The notes under the pieces: model-generated | The model's input: the letters and a program-made list of their open reading frames with translations, nothing else | Database searches by the model: none | What the model was told of the DNA's origin: nothing | NCBI GenBank assembly: GCA_965644315.1 | Contig: CBFFRQ010000036.1 | Span: forward strand, 43,094-107,093 | Source of the DNA: Caecitellus pseudoparvulus | Lineage: Eukaryota > Bigyra: Bicosoecida | Direction of reading: 5' to 3' | DNA: 64,000 nucleotides | In this document: positions 1 through 12,236 of the stretch, piece after piece | Layout of the letters: each line of letters starts with the position of its first letter | Position numbering within the stretch: position 1 is the stretch's first letter | Program-made: the position numbers and the translations under genes

Positions 1-260
1 GCAACCCCCCGCTTGGCATGTCTGCGCAGGGGCGTGTGTTCTACGAGCATGTTGCCAATGCATGCATTTCCACAACCACGCTTGAGTGCCTGCCTGGCTT
101 GCGACCACTGAGACCCACGCTAGCAGCCGGGACCTGCTCAAAACGCAGTACCTGAGGGAAGTCAGGGGGTTGGGCGCACAGCACGAACAAGAGCGGTGCT
201 TCGCCCCAGGTGACCCGTCGCCTCAGTTTTGTCAGAGCACGCCGTGCACAGCAGGCCAGC
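1..260. other. left edge, possible upstream exon(s) of the ARM-like gene
   Basis: No complete gene is visible. One plus-strand frame stays open from base 3 to about 155 and could be an upstream exon, but I could not join it in phase to the exon at 261-411 with a convincing donor and acceptor. A CAG/GTGACC at about 207-212 could be an acceptor opening the next exon earlier than the ATG at 261. The real 5' end of the first gene may therefore lie outside the window. Confidence 0.3.
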
Positions 261-3200
261 ATGTCTGCAGCCATGCCACTGCGTGTGCCAGGCGGCGAGA
301 GCACTGGCACGCTGGCAACTGTGGGCTCCACACTGAGTTTGGGGAAGGAAGACACGCTGCCAGATAGCATCACACTCAAGGAGTGGTTTAGGAAGTGGGA
401 CTCCACGCCAGGTGAGCTGCGCTGCCTTCCGTTGGTGCCATGTCGCTGCGACGCACCGCTTGATGCTTTGACCCCGCAGGGGTGCAAGAGCGCTCACGCT
501 GCCGCTTACTGCTTGCCCTACTGGCTCGATATGACATCATCCTGGCTGCCCAGTCCTCTCAACTGAGTCGCCTGGTTCCTCGCCTCACCAGCTACCTCTT
601 GCTGCAGTTGGCAGGCGGGCGAAAAAACGCCTTGGCTCGGGCAGTGAGGCAGGAGAAAGACCCCTCCAGCGGGGAGGGCAGGTACAACTACCGCATGCCC
701 GTCCCTCTCATCTTCGCGTTGACCCGGGCACTGCAGCAGGTGTGCGAGCACCCGACGCTGGGCACGACCTGCGCTGCGTCACTGCTGGACACTGCTGCGG
801 TGCAGCAGGCCATCGCCGTGCTGCGCTTGACGCCAGAGGAAGCCAGTCTGGGCGCCGCGAACCTCACTGGCGCAGACCTTCCCCACCATGGCATGCAGTT
901 GGCTCTAGATGCGTCTCTGCTGGGCCTCCTGGGCAGTGCTGTCGCCCAAGCCAGCCCAGCTGCACGCACGCTGCTGGTGCAGGAGGGACTGGTGCCGGCC
1001 ATCGTGCATGCCATGCTGCGCTGGCGCCACTTGGACACCTTTCATGCCACTGCCCTGCGTGTGTCAGCAGCGGGCCTGCTTGATCCGGCAGCTGACGAGG
1101 GCGCAACGGCAGCTCTTGCCAGCCTTCCCAGCCGCCTGGCCTCGGACGGCATCGGCACTCTGGCGCAGAAAGTTCTCTTGGAAGCGAGTCACTCCGGCGA
1201 GTCAGTCGACGCTGATGCTGTGATTGGAGCTATGTTGCACTTGCTGCGTATGGGTGCCCCACGCGTGGGAGCTGCGCCAGTGGCCACCGCCTGCCGAGTC
1301 GTGTCGGCGCTGTTCAGCCAAATCGCACCCTCGTCGGGGGTGCGTGTTAGCCTGGATGCCTCCGCGCGCAGCCTCACACCATCTCAAACCAGCACACAGC
1401 ACTCAGGGCAGGGCGTCGTGGCCCTCGTTGCCACCCATGCCCTCATGGGCAGGCGCTGCCTCCTGCCGTGCTTGTTGAACTTGGAGCGAACGGGATCGCT
1501 GGTCACCATGCTCGCGTGCGCCGAGTGTGTGCACACCCTCATCCAAGCCAGCACCCCTGCACGGCACTCCAGTGCTCTGTCTAGTTCTCCTGCGCCGCTT
1601 TTGCGCCGGGTGCTGCGAGTGGTGGCAGGGGCGCTGTACCACACTGTAGCCATGCGTCGCGGTGTGATCGTGAAACGCCCTGCGTCACCTCGGCGTGCTC
1701 GGGGTCGGCGACACCGATCCTCCTCCCACCACGGCAGCGCTGCGGGGCGCACACTATCCAGCCTTTCCGGTGGTTTGCCCCCCGCCACGCCCTCTGTGTC
1801 GGGCACAGGGCTCGCGGCAAGTCTCGGCATGGCGCCGCCTCCAATTTCTACAGCACCACCGCCCCTGCACGGGACAGCCGTGGCCGACACCACAGCGCGC
1901 AATCTCAGTGGGGGCAGCACTCCACAGTCCATGCGAGGGGGTGCCGCTGGCCAGTTTTCCCCCATGCGTCAGCACTCCAGTGGCAGCTCCACGTGGGCGC
2001 CGGCAGAAACTGACAGCCTGGCAAGCGGCGGCACGCCTCGACGCCAGACGTCCAACCTGGCCCTGAAACGGCGCCAAGCCAGCAGACGCCACATCCGTGG
2101 CGCCATCGCCACGTCTGCCAGTGCTGAGACACTGGAACAGCCGGCAGCGGCTGCAACACAGCAGGCGCCTGAGCGGCAGGTGACGCCGCCAACACTGCCG
2201 GGGCGGGCTGAGACGAAAACAGACATGAGTGTCAGCAGTGACTCGGATGACCAGGGGGATTCTGGCTCCACTGGCAGTCCCCACCCCGGCGACGAGCGGT
2301 GTGCGTCGCCGGAAGGGGTGCGCGTCGTCGAGGCAGTTGCTGGACCCTTGCTCGACCGCGCCAGCACCCCCACGGAGCAAGCACCCCCGTCTCTCCCTGG
2401 ACAAGGCGAGGACACATTGGACATAGGTACAGGGCGCAGCAAGGGTGCCCGTGTGCAGGCCCTGCACCTGCCACAGGCCAGTCATGCGCCCAGCAGCACC
2501 GGAACTCGTGATAGGAGTGGCGCTGGCTCATCGGACAGCAGCAGCACGCCCCGCCTCCCAGGGTCGCCCACGTGGTTCCTCATGACCCCTGCCCCGAACA
2601 CCGCCCGCACGCCTGGCGGAGGGCGCAAGGTGTTCGACTTGGAAGGCGCTTCCTCTGCGAGCAGCTCCCCACACTCGCCCCGCAGCCCAGTGACGGAACG
2701 CGAGTCCGAGGTGGGCGCCGCACCCCACCATGGCTTTCCCACAGTGGCAGAACCCGTGAAGCCGAAGCAGCAGGGGCGTGCCGTCATGATTTCCCACACG
2801 TCGGCACGGGGCTCCCTGGGCACGGCAAGTGCGAGCAAAGCAGCAGCACCGCCTTCGTCGGCTGCAGGGGGCAAAGATGTGACTCCGGCCCAGCTCCGCG
2901 GCACGTCGCTGCGACCAGGCATGGCGCACGAAGACGGGCCCATTTGCAGAGCCTCCACTGCTCGCCTGAATGCCGTTCTGCGCATGCTGGCACACTCCCC
3001 TCCCGGCGGGCAAGCCCCTGGCAAACTGCAGGCAAACCTGTCGTTCCTGGTGGCCAGGAACATGACGTGTGAGGCACGCCTTGCCCTGCTGGTGTTCTGC
3101 CTCGCCTCAGCAGACACGCTGTTCGGCGCCCACGCTGCACCCGTGCACCTGCTGCAGGGCGTACTGACACAGCCGTCGGTGCTGGCTGCTCTGCTCCTGG

Positions 3201-6200
3201 CGCTGTTTGCCGCACCCCCCGCTCTCGTGGCACGGTATGCCCACGCCAGGTCAAAGTCCCTCAGCCAGCGCGCTGCAGAGGCAGTGGTGCTGGCTCCTCT
3301 CCGCAGCGCTGCACAGCACAGCGCCGCCGGCATGACTCCAGAGCAGGCAGAGGCGCTCGCGTCAGCTGTGGCGTCTCACGATGAGTCAGCAGATGCACTG
3401 CCGCCGGGCTTGGACCTGCTGCTGCCCACGGGGCCCCAAGCGGAGATGGACACACACGAGGGCGGCGGCAGCAAGTGGGAGGAAGAGGTGGACCCCGCCA
3501 AGGCGCTGAGTGTCTTGGACCCCAGCGCCTTTGAGTCCGCGGAGCAGGCGCTGGGGTCCAGCGACGTCACGACCTGTCGCCTGTCCCTGCTGGCCATCCG
3601 AGCCTTGGTGAGCCTAGCACAGAACACGGGAGACATGCACCCGGAGACGGAACACTTGAAGGAGTCGCTGCACTCCCTGGGCCGGGAGCTGTGTGGCGGG
3701 GAGGGGCTGTGGCGCGCCGTGGCAGGCACCTCCGCCACGCAGCTCGGCGTGTCCCCCTCCCAGATGTCCCGCTGCCTCGTGAGCCTGCACGCAGTGCTGC
3801 CGCTAACGCCCCATGCTGTGCACAAACATTTGACCTCAGTGCGGGCAGAACTGACACCCTTCGAGAAGGAAGCGGCCGGGTGGGGCATGCCTGATTGGGC
3901 TGACTCAGAGGCGGCTCTACTGACCCCCCCTGCTCTGGCCTGCGTGCCGGTGGACGCGCCAGTGCCCCTGCCCACACGCGACGCAGGCGCCCAGGCAGGA
4001 GACACCATCACAGCCAAGCCCACTGCGGGTCACAGTACTGGGGACAGCACCACGAACCTGCAGGCACTGGAACAGGGTCTGTCGGCCACTCATGCAGGGC
4101 AGGGGGCAATGTCAGCTGACTCTACCCTGTCCACCCTGGACCTGGGTGCCTTGGTGACTGCGGTGGGCCGCACGGTGTTCGCCTCCAAGGACTGGCTGCA
4201 CAGCATGAAGCACAGCGGGCTAGGACACAGCACCCTGCCCCCGCCTGCTGTTCTGCGTGCGTTCGGCAGCGCCGATGCACTCGACAGCGCGCGCAGCCTG
4301 TCCTCTGGCATGCTGCACAGCTCCAAGCTGCACCTGCATCCCGGCAGTGTGGCGAGCTCCTTGGGTGGCGTGGCAACTGCGACGTTGCCTGCTGCGAACA
4401 GCACAGGTGGCGCGTCGCAAGGCAGTCTGGCTCTCGCAGAGGAGGCGGTGCTGGGACCCACCACTGTGACGGGGCACCCGACACAGCCCCACAGCGAAGT
4501 GCGTGGATTCCGCCCCTTCATGATGGTGGGGCAGGTCCTTGTGGAGTCCAGCGTCGAGCAATTGCAGCGGGTGTTGGCCGAGGGGGGCGACGGGGCCCCG
4601 CACGCTGTACCACCAGACGTGCTGCAGCGCATGTCTTCCGACATGCAGGCGCACTCACGGGCCAAGCTGCGAGCATCTGCCTCCCACGCAGGGCCCCGCA
4701 CGCTGGCTGCCCAAGCGGCAGCTCGAGCCGCTGTCAAGGCGGCAAGTGGGGGTCGAGGGGGGCTGGCTGGTGCACAGGCCACAGCGCCGCCCACCACTCG
4801 CTTCCACCCCAAGGACATTGGCAAGGAGTTCCGACACCGCATAGCGCAGTTCCTGCCTGCGGACCAGGCGCCAGTGCCCCAAGATGAGCCACGAGGGGCG
4901 TCGCCTTCAGAACGCGCCAGCTCACCTGGAAACGCGCCTGACTCCGAGTCACGGAGCGATTCAGCACTGGCTGCGCTGGCACTAAACCTCCCTGGCTCGA
5001 AACCCCGCCGAGCCAGCAACATGGCGACGTCAGACCCAGTCCTGGCGCCCAAGGCGGTGAGTTTGCCAGGCAGGTCGGGTCGGCGGGCGCGACCCGCCCA
5101 GCAAACCGACAGCGCCAGCAGCCTCGCGCCGGCAGCCGCGGCGGTGCATGCCGAGAGCAAGAGTGGGCACTACGAGACTGCGATGGAGCAGGCCATTCAC
5201 AGCTCTGTCCCACACATGGCGCTGCGGACACGTGGGCCCACTGCCCGCACGACGCACGAAGGCATCGCCCAGTCACGCGGGCGCGACCTGCTCGCGTGGG
5301 CTCCCAAGGCGCCCATCACGCAGCGGTGGAAGGCAGCTGGCATGGGGGGGGTCACACAGCGCACCTCCACCACGGAGGCACACTTGATGGCAGGGCAGGG
5401 GACGCCGCATGCCCGCTCGTCCGCGAGCGTGTCGCTGGAGCATGCGACCAAGAGCCTGGGCCTGTCGGCTTCGGCACGCCTCCCGCGTCGTCGAGAGAGT
5501 GCCTTCAAGGACAAGCGCAGGGACGACGGGACGGGGGGTTCCTTTGCTCCCCTTGCGTCCACCCTGCGCACGTCTGGCGGGCGTGTTGCGGGGTATGCAC
5601 CGGCTGTCGGGGGCGGCGTCGCGACGCACATGTTCACGAGCGAGTCTGAGCGCAGAGGGCGCAAGACTATGCTGACCAGCCGGGACTATGCAGGGCATTT
5701 CCGGAACCAGGGTCGAGGGGGTGGTCTGAAGATGGACGGCGTGGTGGCTGCGGAAACGCAAGGATTCGTGGCCGAGGCAGTGGCGCGGGGTCTGCAAGCG
5801 TCCAGCTCCCGCCACCTCGCGTCGCAGGCTTCCCTTGGCTCAAACGTCTCCGCCCTCGCATCCTCCCGCACTGCCGCTGAGATCCAGGATGACCTGCAGG
5901 CTGTGAACGAGCAGTTTGCTGCGGTTGCTTCTAGTACTCGGCAGCCCCAGCTCCAAGGCTCCGATTCCACGGCTGGTCTGAGTTTCGCTGAGATCCAGGC
6001 GCAGCGGAAGCACGCCCTGGGGCACCAAGTATCCATGCTGCATGGACAGGGCGGTGACACGGGGAACGGCATCGTGGACCGCGTGCGGAAAGTCCGCTCG
6101 GCACATGTGCTCATGGCCAGCGGCCGGCGCTCTGTGCAGGGCACTGCGACGGAGCCGGACTCCGCCCCTGAACCTGCGGCAACCGCACCTCCTCCTGCAC

Positions 6201-6343
6201 ACGTCCCTGCCCTGCCCCTGCATGAGTTGCAGGCTGCATCGCCTGCTGCGAGGTCTGCTCGCAGTCTCAAGTCGGTGTTCGGCAAGCAGCCGGCGAAGTG
6301 GGGCGGGGGCGCCTCCCCTGCCAAACGCCACAGCGCGAGGTGA
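261..6343 (+). CDS. large ARM-like, serine/proline-rich protein of unknown function
   Basis: Two exons join in phase: 261-411 and 480-6343, with a 68-nt intron (GTGAGC donor, CCCGCAG acceptor), giving about 2,004 residues if the ATG at 261 is the start. Residues about 52-340 are helical with short leucine/alanine-rich repeats of armadillo/HEAT type, and a second helical block lies near 860-1170. Between and after them are long low-complexity stretches rich in Ser, Pro, Gly and Arg, probably disordered and phosphorylated. No catalytic motif, signal peptide or membrane segment was seen. The stop is only 52 bp from the stop of the convergent ABC transporter gene. I do not recognise a family; a scaffold role is a guess from the architecture. 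The start is uncertain because it sits at the window edge. Confidence 0.75.
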
Positions 6344-6395
6344 GCGGGGTGTGCAAGCAATGCACTGGAAATGAACCATGCATTTGGGATAGTGC
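6344..6395. terminator. 52-bp convergent 3' region (overlapping 3' ends)
   Basis: Only 52 bp separate the stop codons of two converging genes, so their 3' UTRs must overlap or be extremely short. The plus strand carries TGCAA at 6352-6356 and both strands carry AATGCA-type words. The same TGCAA word follows several other stops in the window and is a candidate 3'-end signal; this is inference from recurrence only. Confidence 0.35.
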
Positions 6396-9300
6396 TCACC
6401 GCGACTGGAACTTAAACAGGCTCTGCACCAACATCTTGAGCAGGATCATGCCCACAAGGAAGCCGGTGACGATGCCCATGTTGGTGAAGCGTGCGTCGTA
6501 GTCAAAGTCGTAGGTCTGGGCCGTGAAGTCTTCCAGTGTCATGGAGACGGGGCCGCGGGGAGTGATGGCTTGCAGGGTGAGGCAGTCCGACTTGTCGTTG
6601 CAGTGCACGGCGACTGTGATGAGTCCCTCCACGATGTACTTCAGGGGGTTCACGTACAGCATCCACACCCAGTAGTCGGGGACGAGGGGCTTGGGTGCCA
6701 GGAAGCCGCTGAACAGCATGAACAGGGATGCGCCGCCGCCTGCGATGATCTGTGCAACCTGCGGTGTCGGCGTGACGGCCATGAGCAGCTGGCCAGTGGA
6801 CACGAAGAAGAGCGCAGCCATGAAAGAAGCCAGGTAGAAGTACCCGAACACTTCCGGGCTCTTGTTCGTAAAGTCAATGAGGTTGTAGAAGGAGGCCAGG
6901 AACAGTGCCACGGCTGCTGCGCAAATGGGCACCTCCATAAGCAGCTGGGCACTGGCGTACGTGCTGGGGTGGTACATGTTCACTGCTGTCTCGCGGTAGA
7001 AGGGGGGGCGCTCCATGGCTAGCGAGGCGAAGGCCGTCATCATGCCGGAAATGCCCACGAACAGCGAGCCGATGAAGAGCACCCCCGAGAGGCTGTTGGC
7101 GCCTGCGACGGTGTCGCCCTTGACATTGGAGTAAATGAGACCGAAGATAATGCCCAGCATGGTGAGGATGCGCAGGCGCAGCCACATGTACTTGGGGTTG
7201 CGCCACGTGGACAGCACCTGGCGCCACAGCACGTGCTTGAACTGCACACTGTACGAGGCCATGTACCCTCCCTGCTCGGCTTGCGCCTTGAGGGGGGCGG
7301 CGTCGTCAAAGGCTGCAGCGGCGTCGGCGCCGCCGAGGCGTTCGCACTCGGCGGCGTTTGACGCACACAGTGCGGAGCTGGCGTACCACTGTGCGCACAC
7401 AGTGCCGTGGTCGGCCATCTTCGCGTCCTTGGTCAGCCCAGTGACGTGTCCCAGGATGCTGCGGTCGCCAGTGGCTGCCTCTTCCAGTGCCGCCACGCCA
7501 GCGGCTGTGGACTTCTGTCGCAGCACGCGGAGCATCCAGTCCGCTACGTTGGTGCGAGGGGGCAGGGGGGCCGTGCCAGGGACTGACTTGAGGAAGGACG
7601 TGAAGGTCGTCGCACGCTGCCCCATGGGGCCGAAGTACACTTGTTCTCCACGGGTCTTGAGTAGCAGCAGCGCGTCGAAATCGTAGAACAACGAGGCGGA
7701 GGGCTGGTGAATGGTGCAGACGATAGAGCGGCCCTGGGAGGCGATGCGACGCAGCACGCGCACCACCATGGCCGCAGACTGCGCGTCCAGGCCGCTGGTG
7801 GGTTCGTCCAGGAAGAGGATGGCGGGGTTGGACGCCAGCTCCACGCCGATGGTGAGCAACTTCCGCGCACCGGCGGGTAGGGCGCCGGGCGTTCCAGCGT
7901 TTCCCACCAGCAAGTCGGCAGAAGCCGTCAGGTCCAGCACAGCCAGGATGTTGTCCACAAACGCTTCCACCTGCTCGTCGGAGACGGTTTCTGGCAGGCG
8001 CAGTCGCCCGGACAGCGCAATACACTCCCGCACAGTGGACCAGGGCATGTGCTGGTCCATTTGCTCACAGTAGGCGCTGATGGCGGGCAGGTTCACGTCC
8101 CCCACCGGCTTGCCGTTCACGGTGATGGTGCCTTCCACAGTGCCCATGTTCTTGCGCTGTGCCAGGACATCCAGCAGGGTGGTCTTGCCTGCACCGCTGG
8201 CACCCATGAGGCACACCATGGAATACGGCTTGGCGAAGCCGTGAATGCCGTGCAGCAGCTGGCGCGAGGAGCCGTCTTCCAGGGGCACAGTGTAGCTGAG
8301 TGCGGACCACGCCATGGTCATGTGCGGGAATGCAATGGGCGGTGTGAACACCTTCTCCGCCATGACGTCCATGCCCACCGTGGACGAGGCATTGAACATG
8401 GGCACAGCCGGACCAGTCGTCGAATCAGGCGCTCCTTGCGCCAGGGCGGCCTCCATGCGCCGCACTCGCTGCTTGAACTGTTTGTCCAGGGCTTCTTGGC
8501 GGTCCTGCAGCAAGTCCTGTGTCGCCTGCAAGATGCCTGCCTCAGAATCCTCCAAGTGCACGGAGCGCCCGCCGCCCGAGACGGAGGAGGAGCATGACAG
8601 GGCAGCTGCCGCACAGGCAGTGAGGGCGAGGAACATGGCCAGCAGGACGGCAACAGAGTACCAGATCCACACCGTATCCGTCTGCACGTCGAAGGACTCC
8701 AGGTACACGTCTCCGCGGCGCACGGGTGAAGCGGGAGACACAGGGTCGTCGTACGCCGACGATTTGAACTCGTTGATGGTGAGGGCTCGCAAGATCCAGT
8801 TGAAGGGGGACAGGTACACCAACCAGCTGAGCCAGGAAGGCATGAGTTCCGGCGTGATGAGGAAACCAGCCAGGACGGAGGAAATGCCCGTGAGGGGCCC
8901 GGCAGCAGCCTGCGCGGCTTGCAGGTCAGGAATGGCGTGGGCTACGAAGCGGAACAGGGCGCCCATAGTCATGGACGCCAAGAACACGACGAAGAGGAAG
9001 ACGAAGAAGTGGTCCACGCCTGGCGTGAGGCCCACCATGAAGTAGGTGATGATGGAGAACAGCGACGCATCCACGACAGAAACGGGGGCTGCCATGAGCA
9101 CTGTGGACAGGACGTACAGCACAGGGGAGTACATGAGCGCGTCGCGCTGTTTGAGGACGATCTTGCGCGCGTAGTTGGTGGGCTCCACGGCGGAAATCTG
9201 GACGAACGCGACGAGGGCCGCGGCGAAGAAAATGACGCCGAACAGCGCCTGGAACTTGGTGTTGTCAGTGTCCCAGAACACACTGCCGATGACCAGTGCC

Positions 9301-11888
9301 ATGACGATGGCCTGCACCATGCGGGCGCGCAGTGCGATAGTGTCGCGGATGGTGAGCCGTGCCTCGCGCTGCAGCAGCACCGCCATTTGCTGGCAGCAGG
9401 AGGCGGTGAACTCCGGGCCGTACTGCGCCTGCACGAAGCTGGACTCCAGAGTGGTGGTGACGGAAGCCTGCCGTCGCAGGCTGGTGGCACTGATTGTGGT
9501 GGTGCCGGCAGGCGGCGTCGCCGGCATCACTTGCCCCTCCTTGCCGGGGCTGGAGTCACTGACGGCCACAGCCACAGCCTCAAGCGGCGCCGCCCCCCGT
9601 GCATCTTGCACGTCCTGTACCTGGCTGGCATTCCAAGGCTTCACAACGCCTGACGGGCGCAGGTCTGCATCCAGCACTTCCGTCGCCTCCGAGATGGTGA
9701 GCGCTTGCAGGTCAGCCGTGTGTGCTGCAATTTCCGCATCCCGCGCGTCGCCGCCTTCTTCCGTGTACAGCCGCGTCTCCGCGTCAATGAGGGCTGCCAT
9801 GCGTGGTTTGAAGGCTGCAAAGTGTTCCATGAGTCCCTGCGTGGTGAAGGTGGCCGCTTCGCGCTCCAGGACACTGCGGAACGTCGCATGCACCAGCGCC
9901 GCCCGCGCAGCCACCACTGCCGCAACAGCAGCAGATTTCCCCGCCGCCGCCACCGCCGCCTCCAGCGCAGACTCCAGATTCGTGCCTTCTTCGGCCAGCT
10001 GGGTGTATGCAGCAGCCAGGAAGGCCAGGGCGGCAGTGGGCGTGTTGTCAGGCGGGGTGAGGTGCCCGGGGCCGTACGTGACCACATCCACCACTGCAGC
10101 AGCCAACAGAGCGCTGATGGCTGAGTCCCCCGCCGTGGCGCCCGTCGCCACACCTGCAGAGGACAGCAGGGAAATGGGCACTTGGCTGGGCGAGGGCCCA
10201 GCGGTGGCCAGCGCGGCAGGCGGCAGAAACGCCAGCTGCTCCTTTGTCAGGTACTTGAAGCTTGCAGCGGCCTTCCATGCGACAGAGGCACTGCCGTCGC
10301 CATCCAACGGCTCTTGGTCAGGCCCCGTGGTCGGAGACGTGGGTGAGGGTGCCTCGCCTGCGCTGGTAGCGTCCTGTGGCGCCTGCCGCGCCGCGAGGGC
10401 GGCTTCGTGCTGCACCAACAGGGCGGCGGTTTTCTGCTTCAAGAACAGCTCCATGGGCGACGACACGAAAGCCTGCAGGAAGTCAGCAGTGTCTTCATCG
10501 GCCGGAACACTGAGGCCCAGGGAGTTCAAGAACGCCTCCACTCGGTCGCGCCGGCCGTGGTACATGATGCGGCCGTCGCGAATGAGCATGATGTGGGTGA
10601 AGGTTTGAAACGCCTCTGGCGGCGCGGCAAGCATTGACGACACGACGGTGCTGCGCCAGGCCTTGGCCAGAACACGCATGAACCGGCAAATGTCCACAGT
10701 GGTGGCGCTGTCCAAGCCCGTCGTGATCTTGTCCAGCAGCCACACACGGGACTGCCCCATGTACATCTCCGCAAAGGTCGTGCGTTTGCGCTCGCCCCCC
10801 GACACGCCGCGCAGCAGCTCATTGCCCACGATGGTGTCAGCGCACGATGTCAAGTGCAGCTCGGCCAGTGTGCGGTCTACGCGCTGCTTGATGTGTGCCT
10901 CCGCTGCAGAGGACTCCAGCTTCCCCAAGTCAGCGTTCAGCATGCGGTGGGCCAGCGTGAGCGTTTCCCGCACCGTCAGCGTGGCCAGGTGGACGTCGTC
11001 CTCGCCCACGAAGCCCACCAGACGCTGGATGTTCACGCTTGGATCATCGCCGGGCTTGCCGTTGTACGTCACCTGTGCAGTGTGTGAAGAGGGGCGGCCA
11101 GTTGAGAGATGCTGCGTTGGGAGGCAGCATTTGAAACCTGCCGCCACCACGCACCGACCCAGACAGCTTTTTCGCATCAATTCGCCCCGAAAGAGCTCGC
11201 ATGAAGGTCGACACGCCAGCCGTTCCGGGAGGGGCGATGATCTGCGGACAGGGGGGGGGCTTCCGGAACGTGATCCGCCGAAGCGGGAAGCGAGCGGACC
11301 ATTCCGCGGCCACCTCGCTGCCGCCTGCCGCAGACCCTGCCGACGCACCAGGGTCATGGTCCCAGGCTCAAGAGAACCAGACATGCCTTGCAGCACAGGG
11401 AAGTCCTTGGTCTTCGCCAGGCACGGCGGGGCAGGGGGGCCCCCAGCTGCGAGCAAGGGAAGGGTGCGGAAATTGAGGCTGGCGACACAAGGTGTCCCAG
11501 CCGCCCCACGCAATGATGGCGATCTCCAGGGGACAGGAAGGCACGGGGATGCAATTCTCATACATACATGCTCGGGTTGGTGCGGGAACCGTGTACCCTA
11601 GGTCCTTGAATTCGATCTGGAGGGTGCGGAAAGCGAGCGGAGTACAGCGGAGTGGCTGCAGCGGCAAACCCCGCAGCGGCCCGCATGCCGACGCACCTTG
11701 CAAGCTGGCATCTTGTCCATGGTGACTGCATGGTCCAACTGGCCGTCCAAGAATTCAGGGTTCCACACGCGCATGAGCTGCGCCACCTTGACGAGGCAGG
11801 CGCCTTCGCTGGCTTGGGACGCGGCATCAGGCGTCAGCTCCGCATCAGCTGAGCTGCCTCTGGCAGAAGCAGCTGCTGGCGCCGCCAT
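6396..11888 (-). CDS. PDR/ABCG-type full-size ABC transporter
   Basis: Five exons on the minus strand: 11697-11888, 11568-11616, 11349-11446, 11155-11241 and 6396-11072, encoding 1,700 residues. All joins keep phase, and the four small 5' exons restore the family pattern: an EFKDLGYTV strand, PGTMTL, then the nucleotide-binding P-loop and VTYNG. The order is NBD1-TMD1-NBD2-TMD2, the reverse topology of PDR pumps of plants, fungi and oomycetes. NBD1 has a degenerate Walker A (PPGTAGVS, about 117-124, Val for Lys), an intact VSGGERKR signature (about 232) and Walker B ending Asp-Lys. NBD2 has canonical GASGAGKTT (about 1100) and LFLDEPTSGLD (about 1226) but a degenerate signature, LPAGARK. About 300 residues of low-similarity linker separate NBD1 from TMD1. 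It should act at a membrane in ATP-driven export of hydrophobic compounds or lipids; the substrate cannot be inferred. Confidence 0.93.
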
Positions 11889-12236
11889 GGGTGAGCCTTG
11901 CTTGAGTGTGGTGAACTCACAACACAAAAGCATGGGGTGAATGGGGGGAGGTGGAAAGATGATAGTGAATGAGATTTGTGCCGGCCCCAGCTTTGCAACC
12001 CAGAGTACGCTGACAGTCAGCGCTCCCGCACAACACCCTCCCACTCCCTTGTCTCGTGCCCAATTCTCACCCCTGTGCTGGGCAAATTGCAGAGCATGCC
12101 AACTTGAAGCCTTTTACTTCGGCAGCATCTACCCACCCAACCTGCTGCATATTGAAACTGAAAGCAGGTCCCTTTGCATGCTGCAGTAGCGGGCCTGGAC
12201 TGCCTGGCGTGGTGGCGAGCGGAAATTGGACCGGGC
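11889..12236. promoter_or_regulatory. 348-bp head-to-head intergenic region (ABC transporter / ARMT1)
   Basis: The ABC transporter starts leftwards at 11888 and the ARMT1-like gene starts rightwards at 12237, so this short region must hold both promoters and both 5' UTRs. It is less GC-rich than the coding flanks. I see no clear TATA box or other named element. Confidence 0.45.

Noticed and set aside
11242-11348. Reading the ABC transporter straight through its 5' introns
   Set aside because: The unspliced frame gives an Arg/Pro-rich insertion in place of the P-loop; the spliced exons restore the family order.
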